Assembly (NCBI GenBank): GCA_964562685.1
Contig: CAZLUP010000009.1
Span: forward strand, 53,063-117,062
Length of the DNA: 64,000 bases
Direction of reading: 5' to 3'
DNA from: Stanieria sp964562685
Lineage (GTDB): Bacteria > Cyanobacteriota > Cyanobacteriia > Cyanobacteriales > Xenococcaceae
The position numbers were made by a program, and so were the translations under genes. This document shows, in pieces, positions 17,880 through 25,977 of this stretch (position 1 is its first letter; each line of letters begins with the position of its first letter). The notes beneath the pieces were generated by a model that made no database searches, was not told the origin of the DNA, and saw only the letters and a program-made list of their open reading frames with translations.

Positions 17880-18836
17880 TTATTGTTGCAGTTGGACTTT
17901 TTCTACAGAAGAAGATTCTAGAGCAGGTAATTTTGATGAATTAGAAGTACGATTGAGCTTCCCACCAAATTTTTGCAGTTCGTATAGTTTTACGCCTATT
18001 TGATATTCGTATTGACTCAATAAACGAGCATAAATATAGCCTGGTAATCCGTCAAGAAAACCCAAACGAATTATATAAAAAAGAATAAATCTTAATGTAG
18101 GTTTAAAAGGCAATCTCACCCAAATTTTTTTCAAAAAACGTTTGCGTTGAACTGCATCACCAAATAAATTTGCGCCAATTGTTACGCTTTCATCTTTTCC
18201 TGTTAGTAAATTATAATAAACCCTGGCTTCCCAATTAGAATAACGATTATGCCTAGCTAACCATTGATAAATATCCCGAAAGTCAATATGCAACATATCT
18301 TCTTTGAGATAACCAACTTTTCCTTGTAAAATTACGTGTTCGTGAACTTCATTATCTCCAGTATTAGGAATATCTTCGGTACTCAGGTTTTCATAGCGAC
18401 CTAATCGATGTTTAAATAAGCGTAAATTCCAATCAGGATATTTACCACCATATCTAATCCATTTACCCAAGAAAAATACCTTGCGATTTAAGTAATAACC
18501 TTCGAATTCAGAAGTTTCAATTACTGTTGCTATTTCTGCCCATAATTCGGAAGTAATCCTTTCATCACAATCAACAATTAAAACCCATTCATTACGAAAA
18601 GGTAAGTTTTCTAAAGCCCAGTTTTTCTTTTTTGGCCAACGTCCATTAAAATTAAATTGAACTACTTTTGCTCCATAAGTTTCGGCAATTTCACTCGATC
18701 TATCTTCACTTTGAGAATCAACAATAAAAATTTCATCAGCTTGAGCTACACTTTCCAAACAAGCTGGTAAATTGAGTTCCTCGTTTTTGGCAGGAATTAA
18801 AACTGAGACAGGAACTTTTTTCGTTGAATAGGTCAT
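17880..18836 (-). CDS. Family 2 glycosyltransferase
   Basis: A 318-residue GT2 enzyme with a GT-A fold: VSVLIPAKNEELNLPACLES at residues 10-29, the nucleotide-sugar motif IFIVDSQSEDRSSE and the metal-binding IVDCDERIT near residue 88. The C-terminal half (LRLFKHRLGRYEN, DIYQWLARHNRYSNWEARV and the hydrophobic RFILFYIIRLGFLDGLPG) resembles the WaaE/KdtX-like subgroup. It is the first gene of a two-gene unit with the WcaF-like acetyltransferase. Its sugar donor and acceptor cannot be inferred from sequence alone. Confidence 0.9.
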   Translation of the reverse strand: MTYSTKKVPVSVLIPAKNEELNLPACLESVAQADEIFIVDSQSEDRSSEIAETYGAKVVQFNFNGRWPKKKNWALENLPFRNEWVLIVDCDERITSELWAEIATVIETSEFEGYYLNRKVFFLGKWIRYGGKYPDWNLRLFKHRLGRYENLSTEDIPNTGDNEVHEHVILQGKVGYLKEDMLHIDFRDIYQWLARHNRYSNWEARVYYNLLTGKDESVTIGANLFGDAVQRKRFLKKIWVRLPFKPTLRFILFYIIRLGFLDGLPGYIYARLLSQYEYQIGVKLYELQKFGGKLNRTSNSSKLPALESSSVEKVQLQQ

Positions 18837-18953
18837 GTTTCTTTAGATATCATTAATAAAAGAAAAATTTAAAAATTAACTACTCTATCATCTAACAACG
18901 TTAACATTGACTTACTGAAAATAACACCATTTATCTTACACTCACTCTAGCTA

Positions 18954-19523
18954 ATGAATTCGATTGAAGCAGGTTCTCAGCAGGTTATTTTAGTAACTGG
19001 AGCATCTCGTTCAGGAAAAAGTGAATGGGCAGAAATACTTGCACATAAAACTAATAAATCGGTGGTTTATATTGCTACTGCTATCGTAGATTCTACTGAT
19101 TCAGAATGGCAAGCAAGAATTGCTAAACATCAATCTAGAAGACCCCAACAATGGCAAACTTTGGTAGTTACGAAAGATTTAGTAACCGTTATTAATAATG
19201 CTTTAGCTTCTGAGTGTTTGTTAATCGATTCTTTAGGAACTTGGGTTGCTAATTTGTTGGATTTAGACGCTTCTATTTGGTCAGAAGTTACTAATCATTT
19301 AATTAGTAGTTTAACTACGACTGCTGCTGAAATAATTTTGGTAGGAGAAGAAACAGGTTGGGGTGTTGTTCCTGCTTATGAATCTGGTAGACTATTTCGC
19401 GATCGCTTGAGTGATTTGTTACGACAAATAGGAGGTATTGCGGATACTGTTTATCTCGTTGTTGGCGGTCAAATCTTAAATTTAACTCAACTAGGACAAC
19501 CATTAAAACAATATGAAGGATAA
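18954..19523 (+). CDS. cobU: Adenosylcobinamide kinase/guanylyltransferase CobU (CobP)
   Basis: A 189-residue bifunctional enzyme of late cobalamin synthesis: it phosphorylates adenosylcobinamide and then attaches GMP. The P-loop GASRSGKSEWAE lies at residues 17-28, the His that is guanylylated is probably in AKHQSRRPQQW near residue 60, and LLIDSLGTWVANLL near residue 90 and LVGEETGWGVVP near residue 127 are family motifs. Length matches the family. No cobalamin riboswitch is visible upstream and no other cobalamin gene adjoins it. Confidence 0.95.
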   Translation: MNSIEAGSQQVILVTGASRSGKSEWAEILAHKTNKSVVYIATAIVDSTDSEWQARIAKHQSRRPQQWQTLVVTKDLVTVINNALASECLLIDSLGTWVANLLDLDASIWSEVTNHLISSLTTTAAEIILVGEETGWGVVPAYESGRLFRDRLSDLLRQIGGIADTVYLVVGGQILNLTQLGQPLKQYEG

Positions 19524-19634
19524 AAGATAAACCTTATGTAAGATTTCAAGCGAAACGTCAAAATACTACAATAAAAAACAAGAGATAAAAAATAAGTAAA
19601 TTTGTATAGTTGCTAGTCAATTAAACTAAAAGTA

Positions 19635-20063
19635 ATGGCATCAGAACAAGAAGTAAAAGAGTATCTTGCTTACTGGTTTCAGTTAGGCAAAAAATTGATC
19701 TTAGACAAAGGAGTCAAACAAGAGTTACTCCCTCAACCAGTGATTAGTGGAGAACAATATTCACAACAGTTTGAAAATATTTGGCACCAAATTATTCAAA
19801 AAGATGAGAAAAATTGGTATCTAGAAGGTACATCTCAAACTATCGCTGAATTACTTTCTCCTTTATGGGAAATTAGTGATTGTGCTAGATGTGGAATGCC
19901 TGTTGCCATGATTAATTTAGGTCTTACAGCAGATGGATGTCCTTGTAAAGATTTACCCAACTGGCCAAATACTGAATTACCTCAACCGCGATCGCCAGTT
20001 AGCAATAATCAACATTTAACTAAATTGCAAGAACGTTTGCAAACTATCAAAAATAATTTTTAA
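19635..20063 (+). CDS. Cyanobacterial protein of unknown function with Cys cluster
   Basis: A 142-residue soluble protein. Residues 1-75 are mainly helical (EVKEYLAYWFQLGKKLIL), followed by a C-x-x-C (CARCGMP) near residue 93 and C-x-C (CPCKD) near residue 112 that could bind one zinc. No known family could be named, but the pattern looks like a protein conserved among cyanobacteria. It follows cobU by about 110 nt on the same strand and may share its transcript. A small hairpin follows the stop. Confidence 0.65.
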   Translation: MASEQEVKEYLAYWFQLGKKLILDKGVKQELLPQPVISGEQYSQQFENIWHQIIQKDEKNWYLEGTSQTIAELLSPLWEISDCARCGMPVAMINLGLTADGCPCKDLPNWPNTELPQPRSPVSNNQHLTKLQERLQTIKNNF

Positions 20064-20066
20064 AAT

Positions 20067-20082
20067 GCTTTTGAGCAAAAGC
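20067..20082 (+). terminator. Short hairpin after the Cys-cluster gene
   Basis: Arms GCTTTTG and CAAAAGC form a perfect 7-bp stem with a 2-nt centre 4 nt past the stop codon. The following sequence TTCTTGAAT has only a weak U-tract, so termination is likely but not strong. Confidence 0.4.
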
Positions 20083-20141
20083 TTCTTGAATAAAAACGGC
20101 TCTATTGAACTTAGAACTTTGAATTTCGGTAAAATGTAGAG

Positions 20142-20327
20142 CTAAAAACAATTAATTATTTCCCTTCCTTCTTCCTCTGCATCTTCCGAAGTATCAAAAA
20201 TATCTCCAGGCTCAAGAATAATCCCTTCTTCATCAATAATGGCAAACTGATAATAGTAATCTTCGGAAGTTTGATAAACTACGAGAGTGCAGTTATTAAT
20301 ACCAATAATTTTAATAAGTTTCATCAT
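20142..20327 (-). CDS. Small acidic protein of unknown function
   Basis: A 61-residue protein with an MMKLIKIIGINNCTLVVYQT start and an acidic C-terminal half (EEGIILEPGDIFDTSEDAEE). The sequence reads as a compact alpha/beta fold and resembles small cyanobacterial proteins I have seen described only as hypothetical. Two adjacent ATGs make the start ambiguous by one codon. No function can be assigned. Confidence 0.6.
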   Translation of the reverse strand: MMKLIKIIGINNCTLVVYQTSEDYYYQFAIIDEEGIILEPGDIFDTSEDAEEEGREIINCF

Positions 20328-20369
20328 AATAACCAGTCAAAATTTTATTTTTGCTCTGAGTACTTCAAC

Positions 20370-20498
20370 TCAACCGAACATAGAAGCTATAGCTAAACCA
20401 ATAACTATTCTTGCCGTACCGTTCAACATTGAATACAGAAAGTACCAGTCCAGGTGATATGGAAAAGAAGCGAGAAAGTGTTTGTTAGTTTCCATCAT
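20370..20498 (-). CDS. Candidate 42-residue single-helix membrane protein
   Basis: The open frame extends to 20639, but an AAGGA ribosome site sits 8-12 nt before an ATG at 20498, which gives a 42-residue peptide. It begins MMETNKHFLASFPYHLDWYF and ends in a hydrophobic helix (ARIVIGLAIASMFG). The upstream part of the longer frame looks non-coding. It might be a small thylakoid or envelope peptide; I recognise no family. Confidence 0.45.
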   Translation of the reverse strand: MMETNKHFLASFPYHLDWYFLYSMLNGTARIVIGLAIASMFG

Positions 20499-20662
20499 CT
20501 TTATTTCCTTCACAAGTTTTTTCTTTCCAGTTATTAGGTAAAGACAATTTTGTTTATGCAAACAACCTTGCTTTGTGATTACCCTAAAAAAGGAAAGAGA
20601 AGAAATAGAGATAATTTTAAGAACAATTTGTGAACACACTCTATTCTTGATCAGACATAAAC

Positions 20663-20684
20663 CAACACTAAAATCCTAGTGTTG
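20663..20684. repeat. Perfect inverted repeat CAACACTA/TAGTGTTG
   Basis: Arms CAACACTA (20663-20670) and TAGTGTTG (20677-20684) with a 6-nt loop lie upstream of the 42-residue gene. It could be a hairpin or an operator; nothing else supports either. Confidence 0.45.
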
Positions 20685-21038
20685 AAATAATTCTCGCCAA
20701 CACTGAATAGTTATTTTGCTATTCAACCTACACTTAGCATTGCTCGTTTTATACTGAAACTATTGTTCAAGAGCATTCGCCAAAGCTTGAAGGATATCCG
20801 CAGCAAGATAACTAGTAGAAACTCATTCCATCAACATTGGGAAAAGTTCAGTTATTTTAACTCAATTTGTGTTCTGTTAAGTCAGTTTTTACTAAATTTA
20901 CGCAATTTTGTAGAGCATGAGACTATTAGTTTGAAGTTGAGTATTGTTGGATCGTATCTCAAAATAGTCCCGTTAATGCGTTAGTAAATCTTCTTGGTAG
21001 ACCAATTTAACCAAAAGCTTGACTAAATTTAGGAAAGT

Positions 21039-21059
21039 GTCCACCTTAACCAGGTGGAC
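21039..21059. terminator. Hairpin after the DUF1517 gene
   Basis: Arms GTCCACCT and AGGTGGAC form a perfect 8-bp stem with a 5-nt loop, 21 nt beyond the stop of the minus-strand DUF1517 gene. No long T tract follows on either strand, so it may be a processing or weak termination hairpin. Confidence 0.45.
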
Positions 21060-21079
21060 AACAAAGTAGCTCAAATCGC

Positions 21080-22036
21080 TTAAACTAACTTCACATTAGG
21101 ATAGTTAGCCAAAATATCATTGGTAGTAAGAGTGTCACCCTCTGCTTGGGGAGTCCACAACACTTCAACTGCTAACAAGCGATCGCTCCCAATACTACCA
21201 ATTTGTTGTAATGCTCGACGTAAATCTTCAGAATCATTAATTTTGGGTAGTTCTAAGCGACCTTCTACCCCAACAATCACAGTAGCCATAATATATTCTC
21301 CTGATTCTTGTTGAAGTTGATTGCTTAATTCGCCACCACCACCAGGCAAGGATTCATAACCTTGACGCATCAAACTATCTACATTAGACAAGGTTTCTTC
21401 GGTAAATTTACTGCGTTCGGTTAAAGCTAACTGATTAAATTTAGCTTCGGCTGCATCTATACCTGTTTGTTGAGATTCGGTTGCACCATAAACCCAATAT
21501 TCAGGATGACGCAGTAAAGCCAAAGCTGCCTCTTGCAATACGGTAGCACGACCAGCAGCCGAACCAGTATCAGCAGTCCGAGCTAATTGATTCAGTTCCT
21601 GTTGCATTTCTCTAGCACTAGAGAGCAACCCTACTTGTACTTGAGCGACAGAAACGCGAGTAGGATCGCTATAGCCTACAGTACCACCCCCTCCAGCATT
21701 ACTGAAACTTCTGACTAAGAAATTCGCGATCGCAATAAAGATCAGGATCGAAAATAAACCACCAAAGCCACCAAAGCCAAAGAAAGGAAGTAAAAAAGGA
21801 AAACCAATTCCTCCTCCACCTGGATAGCCATAACCATAACCAGGACTAGAACGATAACCCCCTGAAGGAGGAGAATAGGTACGGCTAGGAGAACGGAAAG
21901 AACCTCCTCCAATTCTTCCTCCCGTACGAGCAGCTAAAGCCTCGTTAGCACTACCGAAAACTAGTGTACAAATTAATCCTAGGGCTAATAAAGATTTAAA
22001 CCAGAATTTAGTTTTGTTTGGACGTATATGATTCAT
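21080..22036 (-). CDS. DUF1517 family membrane protein
   Basis: A 318-residue protein with a signal peptide ending near ANEALA (residue 35), a Gly/Tyr/Ser/Pro-rich stretch (residues 37-80), a transmembrane segment (GGLFSILIFIAIANFLV, residues 92-110) and a conserved C-terminal domain (VSVAQVQVGLLSSAREMQ to the end). This is the DUF1517 arrangement found in cyanobacteria and chloroplasts, where members are thought to sit in the thylakoid membrane. Its exact role is not established. It stands just downstream of thiE-thiS on the same strand, about 45 nt from thiS, so it may be in one transcript with them. Confidence 0.85.
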   Translation of the reverse strand: MNHIRPNKTKFWFKSLLALGLICTLVFGSANEALAARTGGRIGGGSFRSPSRTYSPPSGGYRSSPGYGYGYPGGGGIGFPFLLPFFGFGGFGGLFSILIFIAIANFLVRSFSNAGGGGTVGYSDPTRVSVAQVQVGLLSSAREMQQELNQLARTADTGSAAGRATVLQEAALALLRHPEYWVYGATESQQTGIDAAEAKFNQLALTERSKFTEETLSNVDSLMRQGYESLPGGGGELSNQLQQESGEYIMATVIVGVEGRLELPKINDSEDLRRALQQIGSIGSDRLLAVEVLWTPQAEGDTLTTNDILANYPNVKLV

Positions 22037-22080
22037 ATCAAAGAAAAAAGATTAACTATTAAATAATTGTTCACTTATTG

Positions 22081-22302
22081 CTAGCCACCACCAACAATTG
22101 TAACGATTTCCAAGCGATCGCCATGTTGTAATTGAGTTGCTGACCAATATTGACGATGAAGAATTTCCCCGTTATATTCAACTGCTAGTAAACGAGGATT
22201 CAAACCTAACTCAGTGAGAAGTTCAGGTAATTTAAGCAATGCAGAACAACTATAGGGTTCGCCGTTGATTTGTAAAGTGATTTTGGTATTAGTATCAAAC
22301 AT
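22081..22302 (-). CDS. thiS: Sulfur-carrier protein ThiS
   Basis: A 73-residue ubiquitin-like sulfur carrier. It has the beta-grasp pattern (ITLQINGEPYSC, VEYNGEILHRQYW, GDRLEIVTIVGGG) and the essential C-terminal Gly-Gly, here in a GGG end, which is converted to thiocarboxylate for thiazole synthesis. It follows thiE by 4 nt, so the two are co-transcribed and probably translationally coupled. thiG is not in the window. Confidence 0.95.
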   Translation of the reverse strand: MFDTNTKITLQINGEPYSCSALLKLPELLTELGLNPRLLAVEYNGEILHRQYWSATQLQHGDRLEIVTIVGGG

Positions 22303-22306
22303 AGAG

Positions 22307-23353
22307 TTAAATCAAGTTGGTGCCTAGGTCTAGAAGCCTTTGCTGCCTACCTAGCTGAGCGAGAAATTGTCGAGTAATCATACCAGGTTGTTCTGCTTGC
22401 ATGATAACGCGAACTACTGCCACTCGTTGCGCTCCAGTCAGTAAAACCTCATTAAGATTATTTAAATCAATTCCTCCAATCGCAAACCAGGGAATAGTCG
22501 AATTAGTTGCAGCATAACGAAGATAATCCAAACCTGCTGCGGTTTTATTCGGTTTAGTTGGAGTTTCGTAGACAGGTCCCACCCCGATATAATCTGCTCC
22601 TTCTGCGATCGCTTTTGCCATTTCTTCAGGATTCGTTGTCGAGCGACCAATAATTTTTTGAGGACCTAAAATCTCTCTCGCTAAAGCAATCGGAAGATCT
22701 TGTTGTCCTAAATGAACTCCATCAGCACCGACTGCCAACGCTAAATCAACGCGATCGTTAACCAGAAACAAAGCTCCATACTGATGACATAATTGACACA
22801 ATTGTTGAGCTTGAGCCAATCGCAAACTATCATCAGCCGTTTTTTCTCGATACTGAACTAAAGTCAATCCTGCTTGCAGTGCTGCATCTACTACTGCCAA
22901 AATTTGCTCTGAAGAAGAAGTAACTAAATACAGATTGGCATTTTCGAGTTGTTGACGACGACGATTAGTTAATAAATTACTTTCTAAAGTATAAATTTGA
23001 TACCGCATCTGTTTAGCAGTTATACCCATCTGCGGTTTGTAGAGCTTACTATATTCTTCAATGACTCTTAATGCTTCTTGAGTTCTACAAAGATTAGCTC
23101 GTAGCAGATGTTCAATATCATCACGAGTTTCTTCTTGAGGATGAGTTAACTCGGTTCCTACATCTCCAGGAGTATCTCTAGCTTGGCGCAATTGAACTGT
23201 ATGCCATTTGGCAAGCTCTTGTCGCATATTTTTGCATTCTTCTGCTAATTGCACATTGTTTAATCCTAAACGACACCATTCTTCAATGATTCGTAATCCT
23301 TCTCTAGCGCGGTCTAAATTAGTATCAAGAATTCGATAGATAGCTCTTTGCAT
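22307..23353 (-). CDS. thiE: Thiamine-phosphate synthase ThiE, cyanobacterial two-domain form
   Basis: A 348-residue protein joining an N-terminal helical domain (residues 1-125, opening with AIYRILDTNLDRAREGLRII) to a ThiE TIM barrel (residues 140-345). In the barrel, QYREKTADD, LVNDRVDLALAVGADGVHLGQQD, GRSTTNPEEM and GADYIGVGPVYETPTK are the diagnostic substrate-binding stretches. The enzyme couples hydroxymethylpyrimidine diphosphate with thiazole phosphate. The N-terminal extension is normal for cyanobacteria. No TPP riboswitch was recognised upstream. Confidence 0.95.
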   Translation of the reverse strand: MQRAIYRILDTNLDRAREGLRIIEEWCRLGLNNVQLAEECKNMRQELAKWHTVQLRQARDTPGDVGTELTHPQEETRDDIEHLLRANLCRTQEALRVIEEYSKLYKPQMGITAKQMRYQIYTLESNLLTNRRRQQLENANLYLVTSSSEQILAVVDAALQAGLTLVQYREKTADDSLRLAQAQQLCQLCHQYGALFLVNDRVDLALAVGADGVHLGQQDLPIALAREILGPQKIIGRSTTNPEEMAKAIAEGADYIGVGPVYETPTKPNKTAAGLDYLRYAATNSTIPWFAIGGIDLNNLNEVLLTGAQRVAVVRVIMQAEQPGMITRQFLAQLGRQQRLLDLGTNLI

Positions 23354-23661
23354 AGTTAATTTAAATACTAGTCAAATCCATACAGTCAAAGACATCCTAT
23401 CAAATTCAAACTATTATGCTTAGAAAAGAAATCGTTCAGCGAAGCTACTAATAAGTTGCACTACCACAACGCTAAAATTAACTCGACAGAATTGATCCGT
23501 ATAAGTATTGAGTGCTAGCAATCATTGCTCATCAACGAGCGACAAAGTTTAGTTTGCAAAACAGATAACATTTCTTAAGCCAATCATTATAGAACAAAGA
23601 TTGTAGCTGTTATAGAATAATTTTAGTGTTGCAACTCATTATTTTAATTTCCATTCGTTTT
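23354..23661. other. Intergenic region upstream of thiE
   Basis: 308 nt between two minus-strand genes. It must contain the thiE promoter. I searched by eye for the conserved TPP-riboswitch (THI box) pieces and did not find them, and saw no open frame or strong hairpin. Confidence 0.4.
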
Positions 23662-24522
23662 TTAAGGAACTACTAAAACAGCAGGCTGCTTATTGACTTG
23701 TGTTTCGATTGGTTGTACTTTATTGACCAACTTGATAAATTCTTGATAATCAGGAATTTTTGCGTCAAGAACATAGCCTGCGTCTGAAACTAATTCTGAA
23801 GGAGCTTGACTCATTACTGTTTTTATATTCTCTTGCTGATTGCGCTCGACGGTAGGACCAACTAAAACTACCCCGGCTGGAATCCAGCGACTGGTATGAA
23901 AAACTCGAAACTTAGTCCCGCTAAATTTATTTCGATAACGTTCAAATTCATTTTCTGATAAAGCTCCCGCCACTGCTTTTCCTTGAGCCAATAAGTTAAG
24001 TAGTTGTTCGGGAGTAGGAGCGAAAATTATTTTTGCCAAAGTTAAACCGTATAAGTCGTATAAAGGCAAATAATAGCCTGCTGCTGACCCTGGTTGACCT
24101 AAAGCAACAATTTGATTCGCTAATTGACTAATCTGATTAATTTGACTGTCTTCACGAACTACAAACACTGATCGCTCTAAACTACTTACCTTGGCTAAAG
24201 GGAAAATAGGTAAATACATTTCTTGACCAATGGCAACTGCTGCTAATCCTGGCGGAGCAAAAACAATTGACCAATTGTTTCTTCTAATTTGTTCTAGAGC
24301 CTGTAATTCATTATAAGCCGGTTCTAGTTCAATAATTGAGTTAGTTTCTTTGGCTAAGTATTCTTGCAACTGCTGATACTTTGCTACTGATACTACTTCT
24401 TCTCCGTAACCAATCACACCAATAGTGATCTTTTCAGAATTAACGGTTGTCGAATTACATCCAGCCAAAATCGGAATTAGTAACCAAAAACAGAAAAATT
24501 TGAACCAAGGTCGAACAAACAT
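23662..24522 (-). CDS. PhnD-like ABC substrate-binding lipoprotein
   Basis: A 286-residue periplasmic binding protein with a lipoprotein signal (lipobox LAGC at residues 19-22). The mature part starts KITIGVIGYGEEVVSVAKYQ and has the phosphate/phosphonate-type pattern (LQALEQIRRNNWSIVFAPPG, LGQPGSAAGYYLPLYDLYG, AGALSENEFERY), in which a Ser-Ala/Gly turn usually binds the anion. No permease or ATPase gene adjoins it, so it is an orphan binding protein or works with a distant transporter. The ligand (phosphonate, phosphite, phosphate or another) is not determinable. Confidence 0.8.
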   Translation of the reverse strand: MFVRPWFKFFCFWLLIPILAGCNSTTVNSEKITIGVIGYGEEVVSVAKYQQLQEYLAKETNSIIELEPAYNELQALEQIRRNNWSIVFAPPGLAAVAIGQEMYLPIFPLAKVSSLERSVFVVREDSQINQISQLANQIVALGQPGSAAGYYLPLYDLYGLTLAKIIFAPTPEQLLNLLAQGKAVAGALSENEFERYRNKFSGTKFRVFHTSRWIPAGVVLVGPTVERNQQENIKTVMSQAPSELVSDAGYVLDAKIPDYQEFIKLVNKVQPIETQVNKQPAVLVVP

Positions 24523-24678
24523 TTTTTCTTAATTTTCCGTAAGCATTACTAAGATATTTGAAATTATGAGTTAACTACTTCTCTTCTCAAAAAATATTGA
24601 TAAACATTAATAATAGAAACTATTAGATTTAGTTATGAGAATATTTGAAGTAACTTGTTTCACCTGAAATTTACATTT

Positions 24679-24697
24679 ATGACAATATTATTGTCAT
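24679..24697. promoter_or_regulatory. Perfect 19-bp palindrome upstream of the polysaccharide locus
   Basis: ATGACAATATTATTGTCAT has two perfect 9-bp arms around one base and lies 82 nt before the first gene of the exopolysaccharide cluster. Its size, symmetry and position fit a dimeric repressor or activator site. The factor is unknown. Confidence 0.5.
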
Positions 24698-24778
24698 TAT
24701 GTACTTTTACGGAAACTGATTAATTCAAGTTGAAGCACTACTAAGTAAATGTAACTACAACTCTAAATATTTATACTA

Positions 24779-25948
24779 ATGATTACATCTGCAAAACTAG
24801 GAAAATCTTTTCGCAGTAGACAAACAGACAAACGAAAACATTTCATAACTGCTACCCCAGAAATACGACCTACTAGGGTAATTATGTTAGGTCCTAGTCT
24901 TCAAGAGCAAGGGGGAATGGGGGCTGTATCTAATTTAATTATAGAGTCAGCTACTTCAGAAATAGAATTTCAACATATTAGTACTTGGAATGGCACTCGC
25001 ATGACCAAGTTAGAATCGTTGAGAGTATTTTGTTTAGCTATAGCGAAATTAAGTTGGCTACTTTTACAACAAAAAGTAGACTTGCTCCATCTTCATTTGT
25101 CAGAAAGAGGTAGTGCCTGGCGTAATTCAGTTTTGATTTTCATTGCTTTGCTCTTTAACAAACCAGTTATTCTTCATGCTCATGGAGCCGAGTTCCATAC
25201 TTTTCATGCTCAACTGAAACCTATTTTCCGAAAATTTCTTAATTGGATTTTACAAAAAAGTACTTATTTAATTGTTTTGTCTGAAAGCTGGAGAAGATTT
25301 TATATTTCTCATTGTCATATCCCAGAACAAAAAGTAGTCGTACTTCATAATCCTGTAGATTTTCCGCAAAATTTACCAACAAAAGATGACCATGAGCAGT
25401 TTAAATTATTGTTTCTCGGTAAAATTAATCAACGTAAAGGAATCTACGATTTACTTAAGGCGATCACTTTAATTAAAACAGAATTAAGTCATCAAATAAA
25501 ATTAATTATTGCAGGTAGTGGCGAGATTGATGAAACTCTCAACTTAGCTCAAAAGTTGGGAATTGAAGAAAAAGTCGATTTTTATGGTTGGGTAAATCGC
25601 GAACAACGGAATCAATTGTTAGCCCAAACAGATCTATTTTTGTTACCTTCTTACAATGAAGGTTTACCAATGGCGTTATTAGAAGCTATGAGTTGGGCTA
25701 TCCCAGTAATTACCACACCAGTAGGTGGAATTGGAGAAGTGATCGTTCACACTGAAACAGGTTGGTTAGTCGAACCAGGTGATAGTCAACAAATTAAAAC
25801 TGCCATTGAATTTCTCCTAGAAAATCTAGATTTAAGAGAACAAATTAGTCAGGCAGCTAGAAATAAAGTTGCTGCATTTAGCATTCAAAAATATAGTATT
25901 TCTTTATCGAAACTTTACAAAGATGCGATAAAAATATGCAAAAATTAG
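24779..25948 (+). CDS. Family 4 glycosyltransferase
   Basis: A 389-residue GT-B enzyme. After a basic N-terminal tail, the Gly-rich donor loop reads MLGPSLQEQGGMGAVS near residue 36-51. The acceptor domain contains LLHLHLSERGSAWRN and HAHGAEFH, and the C-terminal donor domain has LLFLGKINQRKGIYDLL near residue 220 and the GT4 E-x7-E signature in EGLPMALLEAMSW near residue 296. It starts an eight-gene plus-strand polysaccharide locus and probably adds a sugar to the lipid-linked repeat unit. Donor unknown. Confidence 0.92.
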   Translation: MITSAKLGKSFRSRQTDKRKHFITATPEIRPTRVIMLGPSLQEQGGMGAVSNLIIESATSEIEFQHISTWNGTRMTKLESLRVFCLAIAKLSWLLLQQKVDLLHLHLSERGSAWRNSVLIFIALLFNKPVILHAHGAEFHTFHAQLKPIFRKFLNWILQKSTYLIVLSESWRRFYISHCHIPEQKVVVLHNPVDFPQNLPTKDDHEQFKLLFLGKINQRKGIYDLLKAITLIKTELSHQIKLIIAGSGEIDETLNLAQKLGIEEKVDFYGWVNREQRNQLLAQTDLFLLPSYNEGLPMALLEAMSWAIPVITTPVGGIGEVIVHTETGWLVEPGDSQQIKTAIEFLLENLDLREQISQAARNKVAAFSIQKYSISLSKLYKDAIKICKN

Positions 25949-25977
25949 ACTTTAAATAAAGGGTTATAGATATTATT

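Noticed and set aside
20763..20984. Plus-strand 73-codon frame starting at TTG
   Set aside because: TTG start, no ribosome site, no family resemblance; could be a fragment of a decayed gene but support is too weak.
23354..23661. TPP riboswitch upstream of thiE
   Set aside because: The conserved CTGAGA and related THI-box pieces were not found on the minus strand.
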